Below are positions 6,646-12,308 of a stretch of 12,308 nt of DNA, piece by piece. A program made the position numbers and the translations under genes. The notes below the pieces were generated by a model. The model was not told the origin of the DNA, made no database searches, and worked only from the letters and a program-made list of their open reading frames with translations. Source of the DNA: Bacillota bacterium (GTDB taxonomy: Bacteria > Bacillota > UBA4882 > UBA8346); NCBI GenBank assembly GCA_028282485.1, contig JANQHU010000474.1, positions 1-12,308 of the forward strand. The letters run 5' to 3'. The first letter of the stretch is position 1. The number at the start of each line of letters is the position of its first letter.

Positions 6646-6652
6646 TTAAAAG

Positions 6653-6712
6653 ATGTCTAGGGTGTAGAAAATACCTGAGTTTTAAAATCGGGTGACTATA
6701 CGCCCTGGACAT
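6653..6712 (+). ncRNA. Structured element in the convergent intergenic region (candidate RNA or terminator)
   Basis: Bases 6653-6666 pair with 6699-6712 over 14 bp without a gap. Two of the pairs are G-U wobbles in a rightward transcript and would be A-C mismatches leftward. Inside, ACCTGA (6673-6678) pairs with TCGGGT (6688-6693) with one more G-U pair, closing a GTTTTAAAA loop. It begins 8 bases after the stop of the CBM25-like gene and ends 20 bases before the convergent peptidase stop. No immediate T-run follows, so a simple intrinsic terminator is not certain. Similar subterminal hairpins occur in IS200/IS605-type remnants, but no transposase is nearby. Confidence 0.45.
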
Positions 6713-6731
6713 TTAGCAATACTACTAGTTT

Positions 6732-7643
6732 TTACTCTACCAATCTCCTGGCTCCCCAATACTCTATCCCGTATATACCATTATCCATTGCCTCAATGCG
6801 GATCACCGATTTACTATTAGGTGAATGAATCATTAATCCCTCTCCAAGATACATCGCCACATGATGGATCTTTTCTTTTCCCTGGTTAGTAGCAAAAAAT
6901 AATAAGTCTCCTGGCCAAAGGTCGGCTTGAACTACCATTCTTCCCTTAGTTGCTTGTTCGGAAGAATCGCGGGGGATTAAGTAGCCCTGTGATTGATAAA
7001 GACGAAAGACAAATCCGGAACAGTCAAAACCAAAAGCAGAAGTCCCACCCCATAAATAGGCTAAATCTAAAAATCTTTTTGCTTCATGAACAAGCTTTTC
7101 TCGGTTAAAGGAAAGATTCTTCCCCTGCTTAGCTACGTTTAGGGAAAGATAGGCTTTTTGACCATCGGGGGTGCGTATTTGTAGATACTTACCAGTTGTT
7201 TTCAATAAGGGTAACCGGGCCTGATAACTAAGAGTTGTTAATGGTTTGCTTAACTCAGCATCGGCAAACAAAGTAGCTCGAGAAGTAGCGATAACTATTT
7301 CCGGAAGAGTCTCTTGCTCTTTTACATAAATCGGATTTTGGATAACTTGCTTAGCTAAAATCCATCCTACGTAACCTTGTTTATTTCTGTCTGTTAATTG
7401 AAACGGAAGGGCTACTTTCAACCATTCTCCCTGCTGCTCCAAAATTATTAACCGCTCCCCGTACAGGGCGGTAGTCTTTACTCGCTCTACTAACCACAAC
7501 CTTTGGGCAACATCTAAACTCTCTACCCAAGCCTGGGCATCAGCCGTTAATAAAAGGCTATTCTTTTCATATTCTTCTACCAAGGGTTCAGCCCATAATA
7601 ATGCAAACTCACTACTAACAGCCCCACAAATGTTTTTCTCCAA
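6732..7643 (-). CDS. NlpC/P60 family peptidase with SH3-like domains (murein-peptide endopeptidase type)
   Basis: A cell-wall peptide cysteine peptidase of about 303 residues. From the TTG at 7643, the N-terminal part begins CGAVSSEFALLW and contains bacterial SH3-like regions at about residues 55-101 and 118-171 (GEWLKVALP, QGYVGWILA, GKYLQIRTPDGQKAYL). The NlpC/P60 domain follows with FDCSGF (catalytic C208), IHHVAMYLG (H261) and MIHSPN (H273). This layout resembles gamma-D-glutamyl-L-diamino acid peptidases of the YkfC type, which act on released murein peptides. No signal peptide is seen, which fits cytoplasmic recycling. TTG 7643 is preferred because AAGGAAC lies 9 bases upstream and family members start close to the VS-x-A-x-LW block; an upstream TTG at 7670 would add 9 residues but lacks a ribosome-binding site. 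It is divergent from the unknown gene at 7740. Confidence 0.88.
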   Translation of the reverse strand: MEKNICGAVSSEFALLWAEPLVEEYEKNSLLLTADAQAWVESLDVAQRLWLVERVKTTALYGERLIILEQQGEWLKVALPFQLTDRNKQGYVGWILAKQVIQNPIYVKEQETLPEIVIATSRATLFADAELSKPLTTLSYQARLPLLKTTGKYLQIRTPDGQKAYLSLNVAKQGKNLSFNREKLVHEAKRFLDLAYLWGGTSAFGFDCSGFVFRLYQSQGYLIPRDSSEQATKGRMVVQADLWPGDLLFFATNQGKEKIHHVAMYLGEGLMIHSPNSKSVIRIEAMDNGIYGIEYWGARRLVE

Positions 7644-7687
7644 TATTAAGCTGTTCCTTTCATGAACCAAATTATTATTTTAAGCAT

Positions 7688-7716
7688 ATAATACCTTGTC
7701 ATAAAAATCTTATCAA
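7688..7716 (-). promoter_or_regulatory. SigA-type promoter of the NlpC/P60 gene
   Basis: The minus strand reads TTGATA (7716-7711), a 17-base spacer, then TATTAT (7693-7688), five of six matches in each box. Transcription would start near 7681, leaving a leader of about 40 bases to TTG 7643, which supports that start. Confidence 0.6.
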
Positions 7717-7739
7717 CTTTTAAACAATAGGAGGTAAAA

Positions 7740-8159
7740 TTGATAATGAACCCCAGATTACCTGAGATATTTCCCTTTCCGGCCATCCAATACATTCCGC
7801 TTAACTTGAATTTTTTGGCTGAAGGCACTTTTATCCCTAGCTACAACCTCCAAAACAAACCAGAACTAATTATTGGTAAAGAATTAGTTAATAAAGTTCA
7901 GCATCTCCCAGGTTTACAAATTAATCATTCCCAAAACTTTCCTATAAATACCTGCCCTGTTTTGGCGCTCAATTTAAAAATCAGCTTAGCCAAATATCGG
8001 AGTTTCTTTATTACTTTTCTGGGAACCAAAGCTCCTGATCATTATCAACTTTTCACAGTTCCTACGGAACGGCTTTATAAAGAAAGGATCGTTTTTGAGG
8101 TTTATGATGAGTCTAGCCAAAAACCCTTGGTGCGTTCCTCCTGGTCTGCCATTAATTAA
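7740..8159 (+). CDS. Hypothetical protein, family not recognised
   Basis: A 139-codon gene preceded by a strong AGGAGG at 7729-7734. Both the TTG at 7740 (5-base spacing) and the ATG at 7746 (11-base spacing) are usable starts and differ by two residues. The protein has a proline- and aromatic-rich N-terminus (LPEIFPFPAIQYIPLNLNFL), no clear signal peptide, membrane span or coiled coil, and a single cysteine. The C-terminal half has several alternating hydrophobic stretches (LALNLKISLAKYRSFFITFLG, split by charged residues), suggesting beta structure. I recognise no catalytic motif. It is transcribed away from the NlpC/P60 gene, and its stop overlaps that of the convergent glycosyltransferase by 8 bases. 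The strong ribosome-binding site and intact frame argue for a real gene. Its role is unknown. Confidence 0.6.
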   Translation: MIMNPRLPEIFPFPAIQYIPLNLNFLAEGTFIPSYNLQNKPELIIGKELVNKVQHLPGLQINHSQNFPINTCPVLALNLKISLAKYRSFFITFLGTKAPDHYQLFTVPTERLYKERIVFEVYDESSQKPLVRSSWSAIN

Positions 8160-9159
8160 GCAACTCTTGATAAGCATTTTTAATAATTGAAGCTATTTTT
8201 TCCCAATTATAATTGGTTAACACATGATTCTTTAATCGATTATTGGGAGTTGCTCGCCAGGCTTTCACAACTGCGGCAGAAATACTCTCCGGTTCTTTAG
8301 GATTACAATAAAAGGCCAGATTGCCAAAATACTCCCTGGCAGCGCCACATTCTGTGGAAACAATTTGACAACCAGCGGCGGCGGCTTCTAAAGAAACAAG
8401 GCCCGGTAGATCATAATAACTAACCAGAGCATGAACATTGGCAGCAGCATAAATTGAACTCAACATGGTTTGATTAACTGTATCCAGAAAACGCACCTTA
8501 CGCGGATCAGCTACTTTTCGACATTTCAAGTAATAATTGCCATCATTGACCGGGCCTACTATTAGTAAAGGGAACTCTAATTTTTGTAAAGCCTTAATTA
8601 AACTTAATTGGTTCTTTTGGGGAGTGATGCGCCCCACAGAGAGAACAAAAGTTTTATGATCATATTGATATTTATTTCGAAAATAATCGGGTCCTCCTTT
8701 GGCAAAAAAATTTTCCACCCCATTAGGCACGATCACACTGGGTGGTAGGTGGACAAACATTTCTTCTAGTAATAATAATTCAATATAAGAGCCGGGAAAA
8801 AGCATACTACTACCAGTAATGATTTCCCTTCGCATTCCCTGGGTCTGCTGCCACCATTTTTGAAAACTAGTAAACTCTCCGCAAGCTTTATAAAAATCAG
8901 TAGGGTCCCAAAAAATGGGTGATAAGACTACCTTTTTATCTTGCCGAACCGCATTCCGATAAAACTGATAAGTAGCTTCCACGGGGAAAAGGTTAAAAAG
9001 ATGAACCAGATCATAATCTCGCAAATCTACCTCATAATCACTACTAACAACTACTTCTACCTCTAATTTTTGTAAATATTCCTTTGTTTTTAGGAGTTGG
9101 ACTGTGTCTCCGGCTAAGTTATTGAAATAATTGGCCCGGTTTTGTAGTAATACTTTCAA
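8152..9159 (-). CDS. Glycosyltransferase, GT4-like (GT-B fold)
   Basis: A 335-residue sugar transferase of the GT4 type. From TTG 9159 it begins MKVLLQNRANYF, followed by GDTVQLLKTKEYL (about residues 17-29), the usual N-terminus of this group. An upstream ATG at 9183 adds 8 residues but has no ribosome-binding site, whereas AAAGGG lies about 9 bases before TTG 9159. Other motifs are DLVHLFNL, PNGVE (145-149), LSVGRITPQKNQ (R177, K182) and the donor-binding segment DLPGLVSLEAAAAG. In the last motif E258 is present and the first acidic position is D250 where most members have glutamate. There is no membrane segment. It would transfer a nucleotide-activated sugar to an unknown acceptor, perhaps an envelope or spore-surface polysaccharide, judging by the SPOCS neighbours. 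It is the last of four leftward genes. Confidence 0.88.
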   Translation of the reverse strand: MKVLLQNRANYFNNLAGDTVQLLKTKEYLQKLEVEVVVSSDYEVDLRDYDLVHLFNLFPVEATYQFYRNAVRQDKKVVLSPIFWDPTDFYKACGEFTSFQKWWQQTQGMRREIITGSSMLFPGSYIELLLLEEMFVHLPPSVIVPNGVENFFAKGGPDYFRNKYQYDHKTFVLSVGRITPQKNQLSLIKALQKLEFPLLIVGPVNDGNYYLKCRKVADPRKVRFLDTVNQTMLSSIYAAANVHALVSYYDLPGLVSLEAAAAGCQIVSTECGAAREYFGNLAFYCNPKEPESISAAVVKAWRATPNNRLKNHVLTNYNWEKIASIIKNAYQELLN

Positions 9160-9245
9160 TAAAATCAACCCTTTAATAATCATTATTTTTATAACTAAAG
9201 TATTCTCCGCAAACTAGGAATATGAATTTCTGAGGGATCTTAATC

Positions 9246-10520
9246 TTAATTCTGAGTCAACAAAAGCTCTTCTTCGGCAATTAAAGCCCCTTTAATTTTC
9301 AATAAATAAAGATAGTTACAAAATAATTGCTGATTAATTAGTTTGTGATATTCTACATCAACTGTAATTAAAAATTCCTGTCCTATTTTTATTTCCTCCC
9401 AAATAAAACCCATCTCTTCGGTAAAATGAAATAATTCCTCCCTCAAACTCTTCTGAGTGCTGATATAAGCTATTCTCACTTCTAGAACTACTTTTAAATA
9501 AACCCACCCCTGGCGTCCTTGGTAACTTAAATTAATAATTTTCGGAGAGCATTCTTTTAATTCTGCAATAGTTTCTTTTAAAACTAATTTTTTTTCACGA
9601 AGAAGACTAGTTTCCTTTTGGGAAACTACTTTTTCTGCTAAAATAAGACTTTCTTGGTTAACTTTTACCCCTAATAAAGGTGCGAGGACTGTTTGAAAAA
9701 TATTAAAATGATACTTTGTCTCCATCTGTAGATTAAGCCCTCCGGCCTCTTGCTTCCATAAATAATTACTTAAGACTAGTTCCGAATCAAGTAGTAAATG
9801 ATGGGACTCCTTGATAGTATCCAAAATAATTAATTCGTCAAAATCAAATTGATAACCCTTTAAATAGGTGGTTTCTGCTTTTTGCCAGACTACTTCTACT
9901 GCAAAAGTTCCACTCATTAACAACTCTTTTTTCAAAAAAAGCTCTTTCTTTTCTGGAATACTTACTCTAATCTCTAACAAAGTCTCTTCTTTCTCCAAAG
10001 CAGCAAGCTCAAAACTATAATAAAAGGAACAGTTCTTTTTTATTAAATATTTTTGGCCTCTCACTAGTTCTCTTGTTTCAGTAGCAGGGGCCCAAAAGAG
10101 ATCAAATTTTTGCAGGCGAGTTAAGTAATAAGTATAATTAATTTTCGCCATAACTTGCCATCCTTGTCCTTGATCCGCTAAAAAATAAAAAAGATCACTA
10201 ATCACACTATAAATTCTTAATACTTCTCCTTCGCACCAGGTTAAACCCTCAATTATTTCGGTACTTTTTTGCAAAAAATCGATTTTCCGACAAACTGCTT
10301 CATTAAGCTCCTGATACTGAATACTGCCGACAAAAGAAACTACTACAAAGGGACTTTGTACTGCTATGGCTTCAATAACTACATTACCAGTGATTTCTTC
10401 GATCCGCACATTTTTTTCGGGTAAGTCTACTGGCACTTTAATTAGAAAGCTATCCCTATTTTTAGCAATGATCGCCTTTAACCACAGCGAAGAATCTCCC
10501 TTGTCAACTGCTTCGTGCAT
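9246..10520 (-). CDS. Diverged DUF3794/SPOCS-like protein
   Basis: A 424-residue protein, nearly the same length as its upstream neighbour, apparently with the same threefold build but much eroded. SPOCS-like stretches can be traced at about residues 18-135 (LPEKNVRIEEITGNVVI then VSFVGSIQYQ), 155-285 and 295-410 (VLKETIAELKECSPKIINL, then GWVYLKVVLEVRIAYIS). These follow the family rhythm of a KI-x-DI-like strand, a variable loop, and a V-x-G-like strand. The middle unit is the least clear. SPOCS domains are known from proteins of spore coat assembly such as SipL; this protein has no LysM domain or signal peptide. ATG 10520 is preceded by AAGGAG at good spacing. The gene follows the clear SPOCS gene after 145 bases and precedes the glycosyltransferase. 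Family membership is probable; a spore role is inferred. Confidence 0.65.
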   Translation of the reverse strand: MHEAVDKGDSSLWLKAIIAKNRDSFLIKVPVDLPEKNVRIEEITGNVVIEAIAVQSPFVVVSFVGSIQYQELNEAVCRKIDFLQKSTEIIEGLTWCEGEVLRIYSVISDLFYFLADQGQGWQVMAKINYTYYLTRLQKFDLFWAPATETRELVRGQKYLIKKNCSFYYSFELAALEKEETLLEIRVSIPEKKELFLKKELLMSGTFAVEVVWQKAETTYLKGYQFDFDELIILDTIKESHHLLLDSELVLSNYLWKQEAGGLNLQMETKYHFNIFQTVLAPLLGVKVNQESLILAEKVVSQKETSLLREKKLVLKETIAELKECSPKIINLSYQGRQGWVYLKVVLEVRIAYISTQKSLREELFHFTEEMGFIWEEIKIGQEFLITVDVEYHKLINQQLFCNYLYLLKIKGALIAEEELLLTQN

Positions 10521-10614
10521 TACTACTCCTTCTTAAACCATATCTTATTCATATATATATGTCATCAAAATTACAAAAATGGCTAAAATTTTATCTGCTT
10601 CAGACAAATTTGAA

Positions 10615-10637
10615 CTCCCACTAAGAAAAAGTGGGAG
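10615..10637 (-). terminator. Hairpin downstream of the triple-SPOCS gene (possible weak terminator)
   Basis: CTCCCACT (10615-10622) pairs perfectly with AGTGGGAG (10630-10637) around a 7-base loop, about 30 bases past the stop of the leftward SPOCS gene. On that strand it is followed by TTCAAATTTG and not a clean T-run, so termination may be partial, or the stem may protect the mRNA end. Confidence 0.45.
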
Positions 10638-10665
10638 CATTTTAAAATTATTCTGCAATTAGTTT

Positions 10666-11925
10666 TTAAAAGAATGTAGAGCCATAGGGTGAAACGAGGG
10701 TTAAGGATAATTGCTCGGTCTCGGTTACTTTCACAAAGAACTCGATGACCACTTTTTGCCGCAATGTTCTTTCGTCTTCCAACTCGAAAAGAATCGTCTC
10801 GATTCGAGCATCAACGCGCACATTCATATCCGGAGAGGCTCCAATAATATCTACGAAAGTGCTGAAAGGAATATCTTCGGCCAAGTGATGTTCTAAATTA
10901 TCTTCACCAATAAAGAAGATTTGTTTATGAATAATTCCTTGAATAATTACTTTATCAGTGATTACTTCGGTAGTAATATCCTGGATACTAGCAACTATCT
11001 CGCGAACTTTAATGGTGTTTATTGGTAAAGTAACCGCGTTTTCTTCTAAAATTTGAGTAGTATTTTCTCCAATGACCACTTCTACTTTTAATAAAACATC
11101 TGGTCCTAAAACGAGATTTAATTGGACATTTTCTGTAATTTTAGCAAAAAACTCAACAACTACCTTTTGTAATAATTGATATTCGTCAAGTAATTCGAAA
11201 TGGACAAATTCAATAGTCGGAATTACCTCCACATCCATTCCCGGTGTAGCCCCTGGGATATCAATAAAGGTAGAGAACTCTACATCTTCGGCTTGATGGT
11301 ATTCAATATTATCAGTTCCAATATAGAAAATTTGTTTATGAATAACTCCTTGAATAATTACTTTACCTTCAATAATATGCATATCCAAATTTTGAATTTT
11401 TACCGTAATATCATCAATTTTAATAGCCGGATTTTCTAGAGTCACAAAGCTTTCGAATAATTCTTGTTTGGTATTCTCCCCTACCACCTGATCGACACTG
11501 AGCAGCGGTCCATCCCCAATTTCAACATTCAACTGTCTCGTTTCGGTAACTTTTACAAAAATTTCGATTACTACTTTTTGATGAACTATACTATCGGTCA
11601 GCAGATTGAAAATTACTGTCTCAATTTGTGGGTTTACATCAACATTCATTCCCATTTCAGCTCCGGGGATATCAACAAAAGTGCTAAAGGGGATATCTTC
11701 GGCTTGGTGATGGACCACATGATCTTCGCCCACATAAAAAAGTTGTTTATGTAAGACCCCTTGAATAACTACCTTATCTAAGATAACGTCCGTAGTAATC
11801 TCTCTAATGCTGGCATTAATATTTCTAACCTTAATTGCCGGCTGATCTAATTGCACATTTCGTTCTATTAATAACTGTTTGGTATTCTCCCCAATGACCA
11901 CTTCTGCCCTAATTAAAGGATTCAC
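10666..11925 (-). CDS. Triple DUF3794/SPOCS-repeat protein
   Basis: A 419-residue protein made of three tandem SPOCS (DUF3794) domains. The units start at residues 9, 146 and 283, with an exact period of 137 residues and no linker. Landmarks repeat in register: G-E-N-T at 12, 149 and 286, HKQ at 59, 196 and 333, and AED followed by FSTF at 75, 212 and 349. The consensus per unit includes IKV-x-x-I, DKV-x-IQG-x-x-HKQ-x-F-x-x-G, DIPGA and QKVV-x-E-x-F-x-K-x-TE. There is no LysM domain, membrane span or signal peptide, unlike SipL, in which SPOCS and LysM domains are combined. The start is GTG 11925, 7 bases after GAGGAGGT. The known link of SPOCS domains is to spore envelope assembly; the exact partner here is unknown. 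It follows a small membrane protein gene after 90 bases. Confidence 0.9.
   Translation of the reverse strand: MNPLIRAEVVIGENTKQLLIERNVQLDQPAIKVRNINASIREITTDVILDKVVIQGVLHKQLFYVGEDHVVHHQAEDIPFSTFVDIPGAEMGMNVDVNPQIETVIFNLLTDSIVHQKVVIEIFVKVTETRQLNVEIGDGPLLSVDQVVGENTKQELFESFVTLENPAIKIDDITVKIQNLDMHIIEGKVIIQGVIHKQIFYIGTDNIEYHQAEDVEFSTFIDIPGATPGMDVEVIPTIEFVHFELLDEYQLLQKVVVEFFAKITENVQLNLVLGPDVLLKVEVVIGENTTQILEENAVTLPINTIKVREIVASIQDITTEVITDKVIIQGIIHKQIFFIGEDNLEHHLAEDIPFSTFVDIIGASPDMNVRVDARIETILFELEDERTLRQKVVIEFFVKVTETEQLSLTLVSPYGSTFF
10669..11901 (-). repeat. Three tandem 411-bp coding repeats
   Basis: The DNA under the SPOCS domains repeats at exactly 411 bases; for example TTGTTTAT recurs at 10921, 11332 and 11743 on the plus strand. 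Units run at about 10669-11079, 11080-11490 and 11491-11901. The first and third protein units resemble each other more than either resembles the middle one. Confidence 0.85.
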
Positions 11926-12015
11926 TAGTTATACCTCCTCTTTTTTTATTTCTAAATAACAAGTAATGACCCAAAAGAAACAAAAATCCCTCCTTAAAAA
12001 TTGTTAACTTTTAAG

Positions 12016-12183
12016 TTAGTTGCCGGTCTTATCTACGGAGGAATCGGCTTCGAGTTTTTCAGGTTCTTCGGTACCTTCTTCTTCGACCTTGACGCGATGA
12101 TCGTGAATTTGTAAAAGCCAAATTGATAAAATAATTATCACTAATAGATAAGTAGTCATTCCTAATAGCAATGAAGATTTCAC
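12016..12183 (-). CDS. Small single-span membrane protein with acidic tail
   Basis: A short gene of 55 residues starting at GTG 12183, with a strong AAGGAGG about 9 bases upstream and a stop at 12016. The first 25 residues form one hydrophobic segment (LLLGMTTYLLVIIILSIWLL) after two polar residues. A short basic patch (HDHRVKV) and a very acidic tail with seven glutamates (EEEGTEEPEKLE) follow, ending in TGN. The likely topology is a single membrane anchor with the charged tail in the cytoplasm or forespore/mother-cell compartment, but orientation is uncertain. I do not recognise a family. It precedes the triple-SPOCS gene by 90 bases in the same direction, so co-transcription is likely. A membrane anchor or recruiter for spore-envelope proteins is one possible role, offered as inference only. 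Confidence 0.6.
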   Translation of the reverse strand: MKSSLLLGMTTYLLVIIILSIWLLQIHDHRVKVEEEGTEEPEKLEADSSVDKTGN

Positions 12184-12308
12184 TGAGCAATCCTCCTTAT
12201 ACGTAGTAAACTCTACCTTCCGGCCTTACGTTACTATAATATATGTGCGGCTAACCCCGCGGGTGCCCTTATTTCTAAAAAAATTTACAGATGAAGCCCT
12301 GGTGGAAA

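Noticed and set aside
6430..6649. Alternative frames on both strands within the CBM25-like gene
   Set aside because: The main frame shows clear CBM25-type motifs; the others are by-products.
7696..7724. TTGTCA with a 17-base spacer and TTTAAA as promoter for the unknown gene
   Set aside because: Transcription would start inside its own ribosome-binding site, so translation of the product would be poor.
7646..7828. Minus-strand 60-codon frame across the 7671-7739 intergenic region
   Set aside because: It covers the SigA-type promoter of the peptidase and the start of the unknown gene, and has no plausible ribosome-binding site.
10711..11754. Three plus-strand open frames antisense to the triple-SPOCS gene
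   Set aside because: They occur at about the same place in each repeat unit and arise because the coding repeats lack stops on the opposite strand. They have no ribosome-binding sites or recognisable protein features.
10669..11901. Regularly spaced repeats as a CRISPR array
   Set aside because: The period is 411 bases, all coding, with no short repeat-spacer pattern.
12184..12308. Possible gene pieces at the right edge (ATG at 12291 rightwards, or a stop near 12285 leftwards)
   Set aside because: Only six codons are visible in either direction, with no ribosome-binding site. This stretch shows no supported gene.

Overview
The window looks like a chromosomal segment of a spore-forming, low-GC Gram-positive bacterium of the Clostridia type. 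The evidence is AT-rich coding sequence with strong GGAGG ribosome-binding sites, frequent TTG/GTG starts, two proteins of the spore-associated DUF3794/SPOCS type, and CheX-like chemotaxis proteins. The species cannot be named from the sequence alone.

Bases 1-2862 are accessory. The window opens inside the 3' end of an RHS-repeat gene. The conserved RHS core ends at a DPLGL motif and is followed by a much more AT-rich, unassigned C-terminal tip. A small CxxC/CxxC protein follows immediately and is probably the cognate immunity protein. Next comes a gene-free stretch of about 330 bases holding a long imperfect hairpin and a GC-rich block rich in complementary segments. After it lies a complete AAA-ATPase-like/PD-(D/E)XK nuclease family gene.

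Bases 2865-6645 form a chemotaxis-derived signalling locus. A membrane-anchored CheA-like kinase (HPt and ATPase domains, no CheW-like domain) is transcribed leftwards. Divergently, a CheY-like receiver and two different CheX-like phosphatase-domain proteins are transcribed rightwards, and a sequence resembling a SigD/FliA promoter lies upstream of the receiver gene. The simplest reading is a sense-phosphorylate-dephosphorylate circuit that works apart from the classical receptor-CheW-CheA array. A standalone starch-binding-type (CBM25-like) protein follows. Its ribosome-binding site is paired in a perfect 10-bp hairpin with an upstream anti-Shine-Dalgarno-like arm.

Bases 6646-8159 hold an RNA-like hairpin between convergent genes, a leftward NlpC/P60 peptidase of the murein-peptide recycling type with a good SigA-type promoter, and a divergent 139-codon gene of unknown function whose stop codon overlaps that of the next gene.

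Bases 8152-12183 are a leftward group, probably linked to sporulation or the envelope. In transcription order it contains a 55-residue single-span membrane protein with an acidic tail, a protein made of three 137-residue SPOCS repeats, a diverged relative of similar length, and a GT4-type glycosyltransferase. The last 125 bases show no supported gene.
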